Translations under genes and position numbers: made by a program
Notes under the pieces: model-generated
Told to the model about the DNA's origin: nothing
Databases searched by the model: none
Seen by the model: the letters and a program-made list of their open reading frames with translations, nothing else
Assembly: GCA_964582785.1 (NCBI GenBank)
Contig: CAZOTT010000002.1
Span: forward strand, 4,775 to 68,774
DNA length: 64,000 bases
DNA from: JAMOQA01 sp964582785
Lineage (GTDB): Bacteria > Acidobacteriota > Polarisedimenticolia > J045
Direction: 5' to 3'
In this document: in pieces, positions 17,318 to 24,951 of the stretch
How the letters are laid out: each line of letters begins with the position of its first letter
Position numbering within the stretch: position 1 is the stretch's first letter

Positions 17318-17685
17318 CGGGCGCCCGGTCCCTCCGCCGGCCCGGGTCCCGCCGCGTCGGCCAGCCGTTCCCGCCGCGGGCCGTCCCCGGCGGGGGCCTC
17401 GAGGACCATGTTGCGCAGGTCGGCCACCTCCTCCTCCAGTTTCCTCACCCGGCGGCGCAGGCGCAGGTTGTCGATCCGCACCACCACGCCCTCGATCACG
17501 GCCAGGACGCCGATGAAGATCGTCCCGGCGAGGACCCCGCCCAGGATGACCCAGGCGAGGCTGACCTCCCGGGGCGCGCCGCCGAACCCGAAGGTCAGGG
17601 TCACCACCTGGGAGGCGTTGGCGAAGGCCACCCACAGGACGAGGACGACGAACGCGGCCACGAGCGCGAAGACGACGGCTCTCAT
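17314..17685 (-). CDS. lapA: LapA domain (DUF1049) membrane protein
   Basis: 123 residues from ATG at 17685. Two hydrophobic helices (VVFALVAAFVVLVLWVAFA and VILGGVLAGTIFIGVLAVIEG) are separated by a short loop with NASQVVTLTFGF, typical of LapA. A coiled-coil follows (LRLRRRVRKLEEEVADLRN), then a Pro/Gly-rich tail. LapA partners LapB in LPS assembly. It overlaps lapB and kdsC by 4 nt each. Confidence 0.88.
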   Translation of the reverse strand: MRAVVFALVAAFVVLVLWVAFANASQVVTLTFGFGGAPREVSLAWVILGGVLAGTIFIGVLAVIEGVVVRIDNLRLRRRVRKLEEEVADLRNMVLEAPAGDGPRRERLADAAGPGPAEGPGAR

Positions 17686-18224
17686 CGCTGGCTACCCTCC
17701 TCGACCCGCCACCCGTTCCGGGCGGCGAGCAGCCGGTCGACCACCTCCCGCACCGCCCCGTGCCCGCCCGGCAGGGACGTGACCCACGCCGCCGCCGACC
17801 GGACCTCCGGGGCCGCGTCGGCGACCGCGACCGGCAGGCCCACCCGGGCCAGGGCCGGCAGGTCGAGCAGGTCGTCGCCGACGAAACAGGCTTCCTCCGG
17901 GGGCAGCCCCCGCCGGGCGAGGATCTCCTCCACCACGGGGCCCTTGTCCCGGATGCCGAGGTGGATCTCGTCGAGCCCGAGTTCGTCGGCCCGCCGCCGC
18001 ACCTGGGGCAGGTCCCGGCCGGAAACGATCCCGACGAGCAGGCCCGCCCGGCGGGCCAGGACGAGCCCGTACCCGTCCCGTACGTGGAAGCGGACCGTCG
18101 GCGGCCCCGCCGGCGGGTACCAGAGGCCGCCATCGGTCAGCACGCCGTCCACGTCCAGGAGGAGAAGCCGGATCCGTGCCCGGCGGGCGTCGAGCGGGTC
18201 GTTGCTGCCGTTCGAACCGGTCAC
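17682..18224 (-). CDS. kdsC: 3-deoxy-D-manno-octulosonate 8-phosphate phosphatase KdsC
   Basis: 180 residues from ATG at 18224. It is a HAD-superfamily enzyme of the C0 subclass with no large cap domain. Motif I is LLLLDVDGVLTDG (nucleophile and acid Asp), motif II is GIVSGRD, the Lys is in RDKGPVVEE, and motif III is CFVGDDLLDLPAL. It removes phosphate from Kdo-8-P to give Kdo. It lies 18 nt after kdsD and overlaps lapA. Confidence 0.93.
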   Translation of the reverse strand: MTGSNGSNDPLDARRARIRLLLLDVDGVLTDGGLWYPPAGPPTVRFHVRDGYGLVLARRAGLLVGIVSGRDLPQVRRRADELGLDEIHLGIRDKGPVVEEILARRGLPPEEACFVGDDLLDLPALARVGLPVAVADAAPEVRSAAAWVTSLPGGHGAVREVVDRLLAARNGWRVEEGSQR

Positions 18225-18242
18225 CGTCGCTCCCCGGGGGAT

Positions 18243-19202
18243 TCAGAAAAGCTGGGTGCCCCACAGGTCGTGGATCTGGATGATCCCCCGCAGGGTACCA
18301 TCCGGATCGACGACCGGGAGCTGGGTGATCTTCCGGTCCTCCATGATCCGGAGGGCGGCGGAGGCCAGGGCGTCCGGGGCGATGGTGACCGGCTCGGGGG
18401 TCATCACGTCTCCCGCGCGCCGCGCCAGGGGGTCCGGGTCGCGTTCGAGCAGCCGGCGGAGGTCCCCGTCTGTGATGATCCCGGCGAGCCTCCCGTCCCC
18501 GCGCACCACCGTGGTGCAGCCGAGGCGCCCCCGGCTCATCTCGACGACCACCTCCCGCATGCTGGCCTCGGGGCTCACCCTCGGGAGGGCGTCCCCGGTG
18601 TGCATCATCTGGTGGACCCGGGCGAGCTTGCGCCCCAGCTTCCCCCCCGGGTGGAGGCGGGCGAAGTCCTGCTCGCCGAAGCCCTTGGCGACCATGAGCG
18701 CGGCGGCGAGGGCGTCCCCCACCGCCATCGCCGCGGCGGTCGAGGCCATCGGGGCGAGCCCGAGGGGACAGCCCTCCTCCTCCACGGAGGTGTCGAGCAG
18801 CACGTCGGCCTCGCGCCCCAGGGTGGAACGGGGCTGGCCGGTGACCGCGACGATCGAGGCACCGAGCCGCCGGATCGTCTCGAGAAGGGCGACGATCTCC
18901 CCCGTTTCCCCGCTGTGGGACAGGGCGACCACCACGTCCCCCCTGACGATCATCCCGAGGTCCCCGTGGATCGCCTCCGCGGGGTGGAGAAACAGGGACG
19001 GGGTCCCGGTGGAGGCGAGGGTGGCCGCGATCTTCCGGGCCACCAGGCCCGACTTCCCCATCCCGGTGAGGACGACCCGGCCGGGGGCCTCGAGGATCAG
19101 GCGCACCGCCCGGTCGAACTCTTCCCCCAGCCGGTCGGCCAGGGCGGCGAGGGCCCGGGCCTCGACCCGCAGGACCCGGACGCCGGTCTCCCGCAGGCTC
19201 AC
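18243..19202 (-). CDS. kdsD: Arabinose-5-phosphate isomerase KdsD
   Basis: 319 residues from GTG at 19202, overlapping the kdsA stop as GTGA. An SIS domain comes first (VVLTGMGKSGLVARKIAATLASTG, ALSHSGETGEI), then two CBS domains (GIITDGDLRRLL, MEDRKITQLPVVDPDG, GIIQIHDLW). This is the KdsD/KpsF architecture that converts ribulose-5-P to arabinose-5-P, the first committed step to Kdo. The operon position next to kdsA and kdsC confirms the role. Confidence 0.95.
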   Translation of the reverse strand: MSLRETGVRVLRVEARALAALADRLGEEFDRAVRLILEAPGRVVLTGMGKSGLVARKIAATLASTGTPSLFLHPAEAIHGDLGMIVRGDVVVALSHSGETGEIVALLETIRRLGASIVAVTGQPRSTLGREADVLLDTSVEEEGCPLGLAPMASTAAAMAVGDALAAALMVAKGFGEQDFARLHPGGKLGRKLARVHQMMHTGDALPRVSPEASMREVVVEMSRGRLGCTTVVRGDGRLAGIITDGDLRRLLERDPDPLARRAGDVMTPEPVTIAPDALASAALRIMEDRKITQLPVVDPDGTLRGIIQIHDLWGTQLF

Positions 19203-20059
19203 GGCCCGTCCTCCCGGCGGGCCGACCGGACGAACCGGTGGAGATCCCGGAGCTCGGCGAGGAGAGACGCCAGCCGGGCCAGGGGAAGAGAGTTCGGGCC
19301 GTCGGACAGGGCCCGGGACGGATCCTCGTGGACCTCCAGGAAGACCGCGTCCGCTCCGGCGGCCACGGCCGCCCGGGCGAGCACCGGGATGAACTCGGGC
19401 CTTCCCCCGGAGGCGGAGCCGAGCCCCCCCGGGCGCTGCACCGAGTGGGTGGCGTCGAAGACCACCGGCACGCCCAGGGAACGCATTCGCGGAACACCCC
19501 GCAGGTCCACGACCAGGTCGTGGTACCCGAACGTCGTTCCCCGCTCGGTCAGGAGGATTCCCCTGGCCCCTCCCCGGCGCAGCTTTTCCACGATCGGGGC
19601 GGTGTCTTCCGGGGCGAGGAACTGCCCCTTCTTCACGTTCACCGGCCGGCCCGTCGCCGCCGCGGCCAGCAGCAGGTCGGTCTGGCGGCAGAGAAACGCC
19701 GGCACCTGGACCACGTCGAGAACCCTCCCCGCGGGCCCGCACTGGGACGGCTCGTGGACGTCGGACAGCACCGGCAGGCCGGTCGCTTCCTTCACCTCCG
19801 CGAGGACCTCCAGGCCGGCGGCGAGGCCGGGGCCCCGGAAGGAGTCGATCGAGGTCCGGTTCGCCTTGTCGAAGGAAGCCTTGAAGACCAGGGGCAGGCC
19901 GACCTCCCCCGCGATCTCCCCGAGGGCGCGGGCATGGGCGAGGGCGCTCTCCCGGGACTCGATCACGCAGGTTCCCGCGATGACGAGCAGGGGTCCCCCG
20001 CCCCCCGCGGCCACGCCGGGGGCGATTTCCACCGCCGGGACCGGCCGGAGGTCGTTCAC
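19199..20059 (-). CDS. kdsA: 3-deoxy-8-phosphooctulonate synthase KdsA
   Basis: 286 residues from GTG at 20059, overlapping the pyrG stop by 4 nt. Signature segments of Kdo8P synthase are present: VIAGTCVIESRESAL, FKASFDKANRTS, GLPVLSDVHEP, VQVPAFLCRQTDLL, VNVKKGQFLAP and LTERGTTFGYHDLVVDLR. It condenses arabinose-5-P with phosphoenolpyruvate. In place of the Asn found in the metal-independent group, the VIAGTCVIES segment carries Cys, which suggests the metal-dependent class (inference from the family). Confidence 0.95.
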   Translation of the reverse strand: MNDLRPVPAVEIAPGVAAGGGGPLLVIAGTCVIESRESALAHARALGEIAGEVGLPLVFKASFDKANRTSIDSFRGPGLAAGLEVLAEVKEATGLPVLSDVHEPSQCGPAGRVLDVVQVPAFLCRQTDLLLAAAATGRPVNVKKGQFLAPEDTAPIVEKLRRGGARGILLTERGTTFGYHDLVVDLRGVPRMRSLGVPVVFDATHSVQRPGGLGSASGGRPEFIPVLARAAVAAGADAVFLEVHEDPSRALSDGPNSLPLARLASLLAELRDLHRFVRSARREDGP

Positions 20060-21681
20060 CGCGCCCGCTCCCGGCGGTAGTCCCACGCCGCGCCGACGAA
20101 CCCGGAAAAGAGGGGATGGGGCGCCAGCGGGCGGCTGCGGAACTCGGGGTGGAACTGGCAGGCGAGGAACCAGGGGTGGTCCCGCCGCTCGACGATCTCG
20201 ACGAGCTCCCCCTGCGGCCAGATCCCGACCGGTTCCAGGCCGGCGGCCCGCAGGCGATCCAGGTAGTCGTTGTTGACCTCGTACCGGTGCCGGTGCCGCT
20301 CGCTGATCTCCGCCCGGCCGTAGAGCCGGTGGGCGAGGGACCCGGGGCTGATCCGGCACGGGTAGGCGCCGAGGCGCATCGTGCCCCCCTTGTCCTCGAC
20401 GCCGCGCTGCTCCGGGATCAGGTCGATCACGTTGTGGGGGGTCTCCGGGTCGAACTCGGTGGAGTTCGCCCGGGAGAGCCCGGCCACGTTCCGGGCGGTC
20501 TCGATCACCGCGCACTGCATGCCGAGGCAGATGCCGAGGAAGGGGATCTTCCGCTCCCGGGCCCGGGCGATGGTGCGGATCATTCCCTCCACGCCCCGGG
20601 TGCCGAACCCTCCCGGGACGAGAACACCGTCCACCCGGTCCAGCACCGCGTCGATCCGACCGTCATCCGTCATCTGCTCCGACTCGACGAACTCCAGGCG
20701 GACCCGCAGCCGGTGGGCGAACCCCCCGTGGCGCAGCGCCTCGTTGAGGGACTTGTAGGAGTCCTCGTAGGCGACGTACTTGCCGACCATCGCGATGACG
20801 ACCTCGTCCCGCGGGTTCCGCGCCCGGTCGAGAAGTTCCTCCCAGTCGGACAGGTCGCGGCGCCGGTAGGGGAGGTCAAGGAGCTTCGTGACGATCTCGT
20901 CGAGGCCCTCCCGGCTCAGGCGGAGGGGAACCTCGTAGATGTTGTCCACGTCGGGGGCGGCGATCACCTGGTCCTCGGAGACGTTGCAGAAGAGGGCGAT
21001 CTTCTGCTTGATCTCCGGGGGAATCGGGCGGTCGCAGCGGCAGAGCAGGATGTCCGGCTGGATCCCGATCGCCCGCAGTTCCCGGACCGAGTGCTGGGTC
21101 GGCTTCGTCTTCAGCTCGCCGGCGGCGGGGATCCACGGGACGAGCGTCAGGTGCACGAAGATCGCCCGCCGCGGCCCGACCTCGAGACGAAACTGCCGGA
21201 TCGCCTCGAGGAACGGCAGCGACTCGATGTCCCCCACCGTTCCCCCGATCTCGACGATCTGGATGTCGTGGTCGGCGGAAAGGTCCCGGATCGCCCACTT
21301 GATCTCGTCGGTGATGTGGGGAATCACCTGCACGGTGGCGCCGAGGTAGTCGCCCCGGCGCTCCCGCTCGATGACCCGGTTGTAGATCCTGCCGGTCGTG
21401 TAGTTGTTGCGCTGGCCCGTGGTGATCGACGTGAACCGCTCGTAGTGGCCCAGGTCCAGGTCGGTCTCGGCCCCGTCCTCGGTGACGAAGACCTCGCCGT
21501 GCTGGAAGGGGTTCATCGTCCCGGGATCGACGTTGATGTAGGGATCCAGCTTCTGGATCGTCACCCGGAAGCGCCGGGCCTCGAGCAGCCGGGCCAGGGA
21601 GGCCGCCGCCAGTCCCTTGCCCAGGGACGAGACGACTCCCCCGGTGACGAACACGTAGCGGGTCTCGTCGCGTCGCATCAT
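20056..21681 (-). CDS. pyrG: CTP synthase
   Basis: 541 residues from ATG at 21681, overlapping kdsB as ATGA. The synthetase domain has FVTGGVVSSLGKGLAAASL, QKLDPYINVDPGTMNPFQHG and EIGGTVGDIES. The class I glutaminase domain has the nucleophile in GICLGMQCAVIE and a late FHPEF. It turns UTP and glutamine into CTP. Its place between kdsB and kdsA makes sense because KdsB uses CTP to make CMP-Kdo. Confidence 0.97.
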   Translation of the reverse strand: MMRRDETRYVFVTGGVVSSLGKGLAAASLARLLEARRFRVTIQKLDPYINVDPGTMNPFQHGEVFVTEDGAETDLDLGHYERFTSITTGQRNNYTTGRIYNRVIERERRGDYLGATVQVIPHITDEIKWAIRDLSADHDIQIVEIGGTVGDIESLPFLEAIRQFRLEVGPRRAIFVHLTLVPWIPAAGELKTKPTQHSVRELRAIGIQPDILLCRCDRPIPPEIKQKIALFCNVSEDQVIAAPDVDNIYEVPLRLSREGLDEIVTKLLDLPYRRRDLSDWEELLDRARNPRDEVVIAMVGKYVAYEDSYKSLNEALRHGGFAHRLRVRLEFVESEQMTDDGRIDAVLDRVDGVLVPGGFGTRGVEGMIRTIARARERKIPFLGICLGMQCAVIETARNVAGLSRANSTEFDPETPHNVIDLIPEQRGVEDKGGTMRLGAYPCRISPGSLAHRLYGRAEISERHRHRYEVNNDYLDRLRAAGLEPVGIWPQGELVEIVERRDHPWFLACQFHPEFRSRPLAPHPLFSGFVGAAWDYRRERAR

Positions 21682-22481
21682 CGGTCGGAGGTCCTTTCGG
21701 TGGTGGCGCCGGGGCCGTCTCTCCGGCCGGCGGCGAGCCGGGCCTCGGCCCGGGCGAGGTCGGCGGGGGTATCCACCCCGAGCGGCTCCCCGTGGGCCGG
21801 GAGCACCCGGATGGCCCACCCGGCCTCGAGGGCGCGCAGCTGCTCCAGCCGCTCGATCCGCTCGAGACGGGACGGGGGGAGGCCGGCGAAGGCGAGCAGG
21901 GTCTCCCGCCGCCAGGCGTAGACCCCGACGTGGGCCAGGGGAGGCGGTTCCGGCAGCGAGCGGGGCGGGAACGCCGCGCCCCCGCCGTCCCGGGGCCAGG
22001 GCACCGGGGCCCGGCTGAACAGGAGCGCGCGGCCTTCCTCGTCGAGGACCACCTTGACCACGTTCGGGTCCAGGTATTCCTCGAGGGAACGGACCGGGCG
22101 GGCCAGGGTGGCCAGGGCGATGTCCCCCTCCTCCTCGAGGCCTTCCACCAGCGCGGCCAGGTCCACCGGCTCGAGGAACGGCTCGTCGGCCTGGAGACCG
22201 AGGACGACCGGCTCGGTCCGCTCCCGGACGACCGCCGCCACCCGGTCGGTGCCGCTGGGCAGGCCCGGGTCCGTCCGCACCGCCTCGAGCCCCGCCCGCC
22301 GGGCGGCCGCCATCACCCGCTCGTCGTCGGTCGCCACGATCACGGAGCGGAAGACCCCGGCGGCCCGGGCGGCGTCGGCGACCCGCAGGAAGAGGGGGCG
22401 GCCGCCGAGGGGAGCGAGGACCTTCCCGGGGAAGCGGGTGGAGGCCCAGCGGGCCGGGATCACCGCGAGCGCATCCGGCAC
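21678..22481 (-). CDS. kdsB: CMP-Kdo synthetase (3-deoxy-manno-octulosonate cytidylyltransferase)
   Basis: 267 residues from GTG at 22481. The nucleotidyltransferase start AVIPARWASTRFPGKVLAPLGG is diagnostic. VATDDERV, VLGLQADEPFLEP (metal-binding Asp), DPNVVKVV and HVGVYAWRRETLLAF also match KdsB. It activates Kdo with CTP for transfer to lipid A. It is the first gene of a seven-gene operon behind a good sigma70-type promoter. An Arg-rich tail of about 15 residues extends beyond the usual family end. Confidence 0.95.
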   Translation of the reverse strand: MPDALAVIPARWASTRFPGKVLAPLGGRPLFLRVADAARAAGVFRSVIVATDDERVMAAARRAGLEAVRTDPGLPSGTDRVAAVVRERTEPVVLGLQADEPFLEPVDLAALVEGLEEEGDIALATLARPVRSLEEYLDPNVVKVVLDEEGRALLFSRAPVPWPRDGGGAAFPPRSLPEPPPLAHVGVYAWRRETLLAFAGLPPSRLERIERLEQLRALEAGWAIRVLPAHGEPLGVDTPADLARAEARLAAGRRDGPGATTERTSDR

Positions 22482-22542
22482 GGTCCGTCTCTCCGCGTTC
22501 GGCTCTTCCTGTCGAACAGGTCCCCTTGCCGACCCCGCGCGG

Positions 22543-22571
22543 ATGCTAGACGAGGGGAGGGGGGCGGTCAA
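22543..22571 (-). promoter_or_regulatory. Sigma70-type promoter of the kdsB operon
   Basis: TTGACC (22566-22571), a 17-nt spacer and TAGCAT (22543-22548), read on the minus strand. The predicted leader is about 55 nt and ends with GGAGAG before the GTG of kdsB. Confidence 0.65.
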
Positions 22572-22598
22572 CCTGGCCCGGGAAGCGGCGCGGCGCGG

Positions 22599-22604
22599 TA
22601 TCCT
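22599..22604 (+). promoter_or_regulatory. -10 hexamer of the ABC exporter genes
   Basis: TATCCT ends 9 nt before the ATG at 22614, with no Shine-Dalgarno between. This suggests a leaderless or nearly leaderless message. No clear -35 was seen. Confidence 0.45.
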
Positions 22605-22613
22605 TCCCGGGCG

Positions 22614-23642
22614 ATGGAGACCCCGATGCGGGCAGGGAACGCGGCGGAGGACGGCGGGACGGCGGTCCGGGTCGAGGGAGTGGCCAAGTCCTTTCCCCGG
22701 CGGAGGACCGTCCGGGCCCTGCTCCGGGCGCCGTTCCGGCGGCCCCCGCGGGTTCCCGCCCTGCGCGGCGTCTCCCTCCGGGTGCGCCGGGGCGAGATCG
22801 TCGGCCTGCTCGGTCCCAACGGGGCGGGGAAGACGACCCTGCTCAAGGTGCTGTGCGGCCTCGTTCTCCCGGACGAGGGCCGGGCGGAGGTCCTGGGGGT
22901 GCCCGCCGGGGCCCCGGGCCTGTCCCGGGTTCTGGGACTGGTCCACGGGGACGAGCGGTCGTTCTACTGGCGGCTGACCGCGCGGGAGAACCTGGACTTC
23001 TTCGCCCGCCTGCACGGCCTCGTCGGGGCCGCCCGCCGGAAGCGGGTGGCGGAGCTCCTCGAGCGGGTGGACCTGGCGCGGGACGCGGACCGGCGCTTCG
23101 GGGACTTCTCCTCCGGGATGCGCCAGCGGCTGGCCATCGCCCGGGCCCTGATCGCCGACCCGCCGGTCCTGCTGATGGACGAGCCGACCCGGAGCCTGGA
23201 CCCGGTCAGCGCCGCTCGGCAGCGGGAGTGGATCCGGGAAGAACTGCACCGGGGAGACGGGAGGACGATCCTGATCGCGACCCACAACCTCCGGGAAGCG
23301 GAGCAGCTCTGCCACCGGGTGGCGGTGCTCGCCGCCGGGCGGGTGCGGGCCGCCGGCACCCCGGGAGAGCTGCGACAGAGGGGGCTCGGGGGCGTGGCCT
23401 GGCGCCTGCGGCTCGCGCCGCTGCCGGCGGCGATCGGGGTGGGGCGGGTGGTTTCCCGGGATGGCGAGCCCGGACGGACGGGCGAACTCGTCGTCCTCGT
23501 GCCGGGCGAGGACGACCTCGACCCCCTCCTCGCCGAGGTGCGGGATGCGGGCTGCCGGGTGCTCGCGGTCCGCCCCGAGGAGCCGGACCTCGAGGAGGTG
23601 TTCCGCGAGCTCGTCGCCGGGGACCGGGAGGACGGCCGGTGA
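22614..23642 (+). CDS. ABC transporter ATP-binding protein (ABC-2 exporter type)
   Basis: 342 residues from ATG at 22614. Walker A is GLLGPNGAGKTTLLKVLCG, the signature is FSSGMRQRLAIARALI, Walker B is VLLMDEPTRSLDP and the switch His is in ATHNLREAEQL. About 80 residues beyond the nucleotide-binding domain form a C-terminal extension ending EEPDLEEVFREL, common in ABC-2 exporters. The permease gene overlaps by 4 nt. The substrate is unknown; neighbours in LPS synthesis make an envelope polymer or lipid possible, but that is a guess. Confidence 0.92.
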   Translation: METPMRAGNAAEDGGTAVRVEGVAKSFPRRRTVRALLRAPFRRPPRVPALRGVSLRVRRGEIVGLLGPNGAGKTTLLKVLCGLVLPDEGRAEVLGVPAGAPGLSRVLGLVHGDERSFYWRLTARENLDFFARLHGLVGAARRKRVAELLERVDLARDADRRFGDFSSGMRQRLAIARALIADPPVLLMDEPTRSLDPVSAARQREWIREELHRGDGRTILIATHNLREAEQLCHRVAVLAAGRVRAAGTPGELRQRGLGGVAWRLRLAPLPAAIGVGRVVSRDGEPGRTGELVVLVPGEDDLDPLLAEVRDAGCRVLAVRPEEPDLEEVFRELVAGDREDGR

Positions 23643-24463
23643 GGGACTTCCTGCGGGTCGCCTGGGCCTTCCTCGTCCGGGACTTCCAGGTGGAGACCAG
23701 CTACCGCCTGGCCTTCGTCCTCCAGGTGTTCGGGCTGCTCGTCTCGGCGACCCTGTGGTACTTCATGGCCCGCTTCGTCGGGGGCAACCATCCGTCCGCC
23801 CGCATGCTGGAGCTGACCGGCAACCTGGACTACTTCGCCTATGTCCTGGTCGGGCTGATGGTCAGCCGGTTCCTCGACGTCAGCCTCCACGCCTACGCCA
23901 GCCAGATCCGGCAGGAGCAGACCACCGGCACCCTCGAGGCGATGCTGGTCACCCCCGCCCGGCTCGGACACCTGGTGGTCGCCAGCTCCGCCTGGGCCTT
24001 TCTCTTCGCGGCGATCCAGTCGAGCCTCTACCTGCTGTTCGGGGTCACCCTCTTCGGGCTCCGCCTCGACGTCGGTTCCATCGCCGGGATCGCCGCCGCC
24101 CTGGCGCTGACCGTCCTCGCCTTTTCCGGGATCGGCATCCTTTCCGCGGCGTTCGTCCTCTACTTCAAGCGGGGCAACCCGGTGAACTTCGTCATCTCGT
24201 CCCTGACGATGCTGTTCGGCAACGTGCTGATCCCCGCCCGGAGCCTGCCGGAATCCCTCCAGTGGATCTCCCGGCTGGTCCCCGTTTCCTACGCCACCGA
24301 GGCCGTCCGGGGAGCGCTGCTCAAGGGCCAGGGGTTCCGCGAGATCCTGCCCGACCTCGGGGCCCTTGCCGCCTTCGCCGCGGTGCTCGTCCCCCTGGGC
24401 CTCGCCGGGGCGCGGATCGCGGTGAACCGGGCGAAGCGCGAGGGATCCCTGGTCCAGTACTGA
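23639..24463 (+). CDS. ABC-2 type transporter permease
   Basis: 274 residues from GTG at 23639, overlapping the ATPase gene as GTGA. Six hydrophobic segments are visible, and the ABC-2 signature region LVTPARLGHLVVASSAWAF follows EQTTGTLEAM. The C-terminal part ALLKGQGFREILPDLGALAAFAAV ends in a basic tail. It forms the membrane half of the exporter. The next gene begins 17 nt downstream. Confidence 0.9.
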   Translation: MRDFLRVAWAFLVRDFQVETSYRLAFVLQVFGLLVSATLWYFMARFVGGNHPSARMLELTGNLDYFAYVLVGLMVSRFLDVSLHAYASQIRQEQTTGTLEAMLVTPARLGHLVVASSAWAFLFAAIQSSLYLLFGVTLFGLRLDVGSIAGIAAALALTVLAFSGIGILSAAFVLYFKRGNPVNFVISSLTMLFGNVLIPARSLPESLQWISRLVPVSYATEAVRGALLKGQGFREILPDLGALAAFAAVLVPLGLAGARIAVNRAKREGSLVQY

Positions 24464-24480
24464 CGAGGAGGAGGGAGACC

Positions 24481-24951
24481 TTGCCCGCCCACCGTTTCGC
24501 CCGGGACGAGCTGCTTTCCGGCAGGCCCTTCGGGCCGTCCCACCGGCACGAGGTCCGGCTGCAGGACGTGGACGCCGCCGGGGTCGTCTTCTTCGCCCGG
24601 CACCTCGAGTTCGCCCACGACGGGATGATCCGCGTGCTCGCCGCCGCCGGCTGGCCCGTGCCGCGGAAACTGGCCGAGGGGGCCCCGCTCGCCCCCCTGC
24701 GCCACGCGGAAGCGGACTTCCTGGCGCCCCTCCGCTTCGGGGATGCGGTCACCGTCCACGCCGTGGCGGCCCACCTGCGCGAGACGGAACTGGCCGCCGG
24801 CTTCCGCCTGGTCCGGGAGGGGGACGGGGTGGTCGTGTCCACCGTCCAGCTCGTCCACGTGTTCGTCGATCCGGCCACCTTCCGGCGCGTGCCGGTTCCG
24901 GGCCCGGTCCGCCGCTGGTTCCGGGAGGAGGCGCATGCGGACGGGGAGTGA
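24481..24951 (+). CDS. Hotdog-fold acyl-CoA thioesterase, candidate DHNA-CoA thioesterase
   Basis: 156 residues from TTG at 24481, preceded by GAGGAGGAGGGAG; no ATG or GTG fits better. The 4HBT motif is VRLQDVDAAGVVFFARHLEF, with the catalytic-type Asp in DVDAAGVV, followed by HDGMIRVL. LRHAEADFLAPLRFGDAVTV matches the second half of the fold. The pattern is like the 1,4-dihydroxy-2-naphthoyl-CoA thioesterases of cyanobacteria. The window has menF, menD, menC, menE, menB and menA but no other thioesterase, and this gene overlaps aroA-aroE, so a menI role is attractive. A general YbgC-like thioesterase is the alternative. Confidence 0.7.
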   Translation: MPAHRFARDELLSGRPFGPSHRHEVRLQDVDAAGVVFFARHLEFAHDGMIRVLAAAGWPVPRKLAEGAPLAPLRHAEADFLAPLRFGDAVTVHAVAAHLRETELAAGFRLVREGDGVVVSTVQLVHVFVDPATFRRVPVPGPVRRWFREEAHADGE

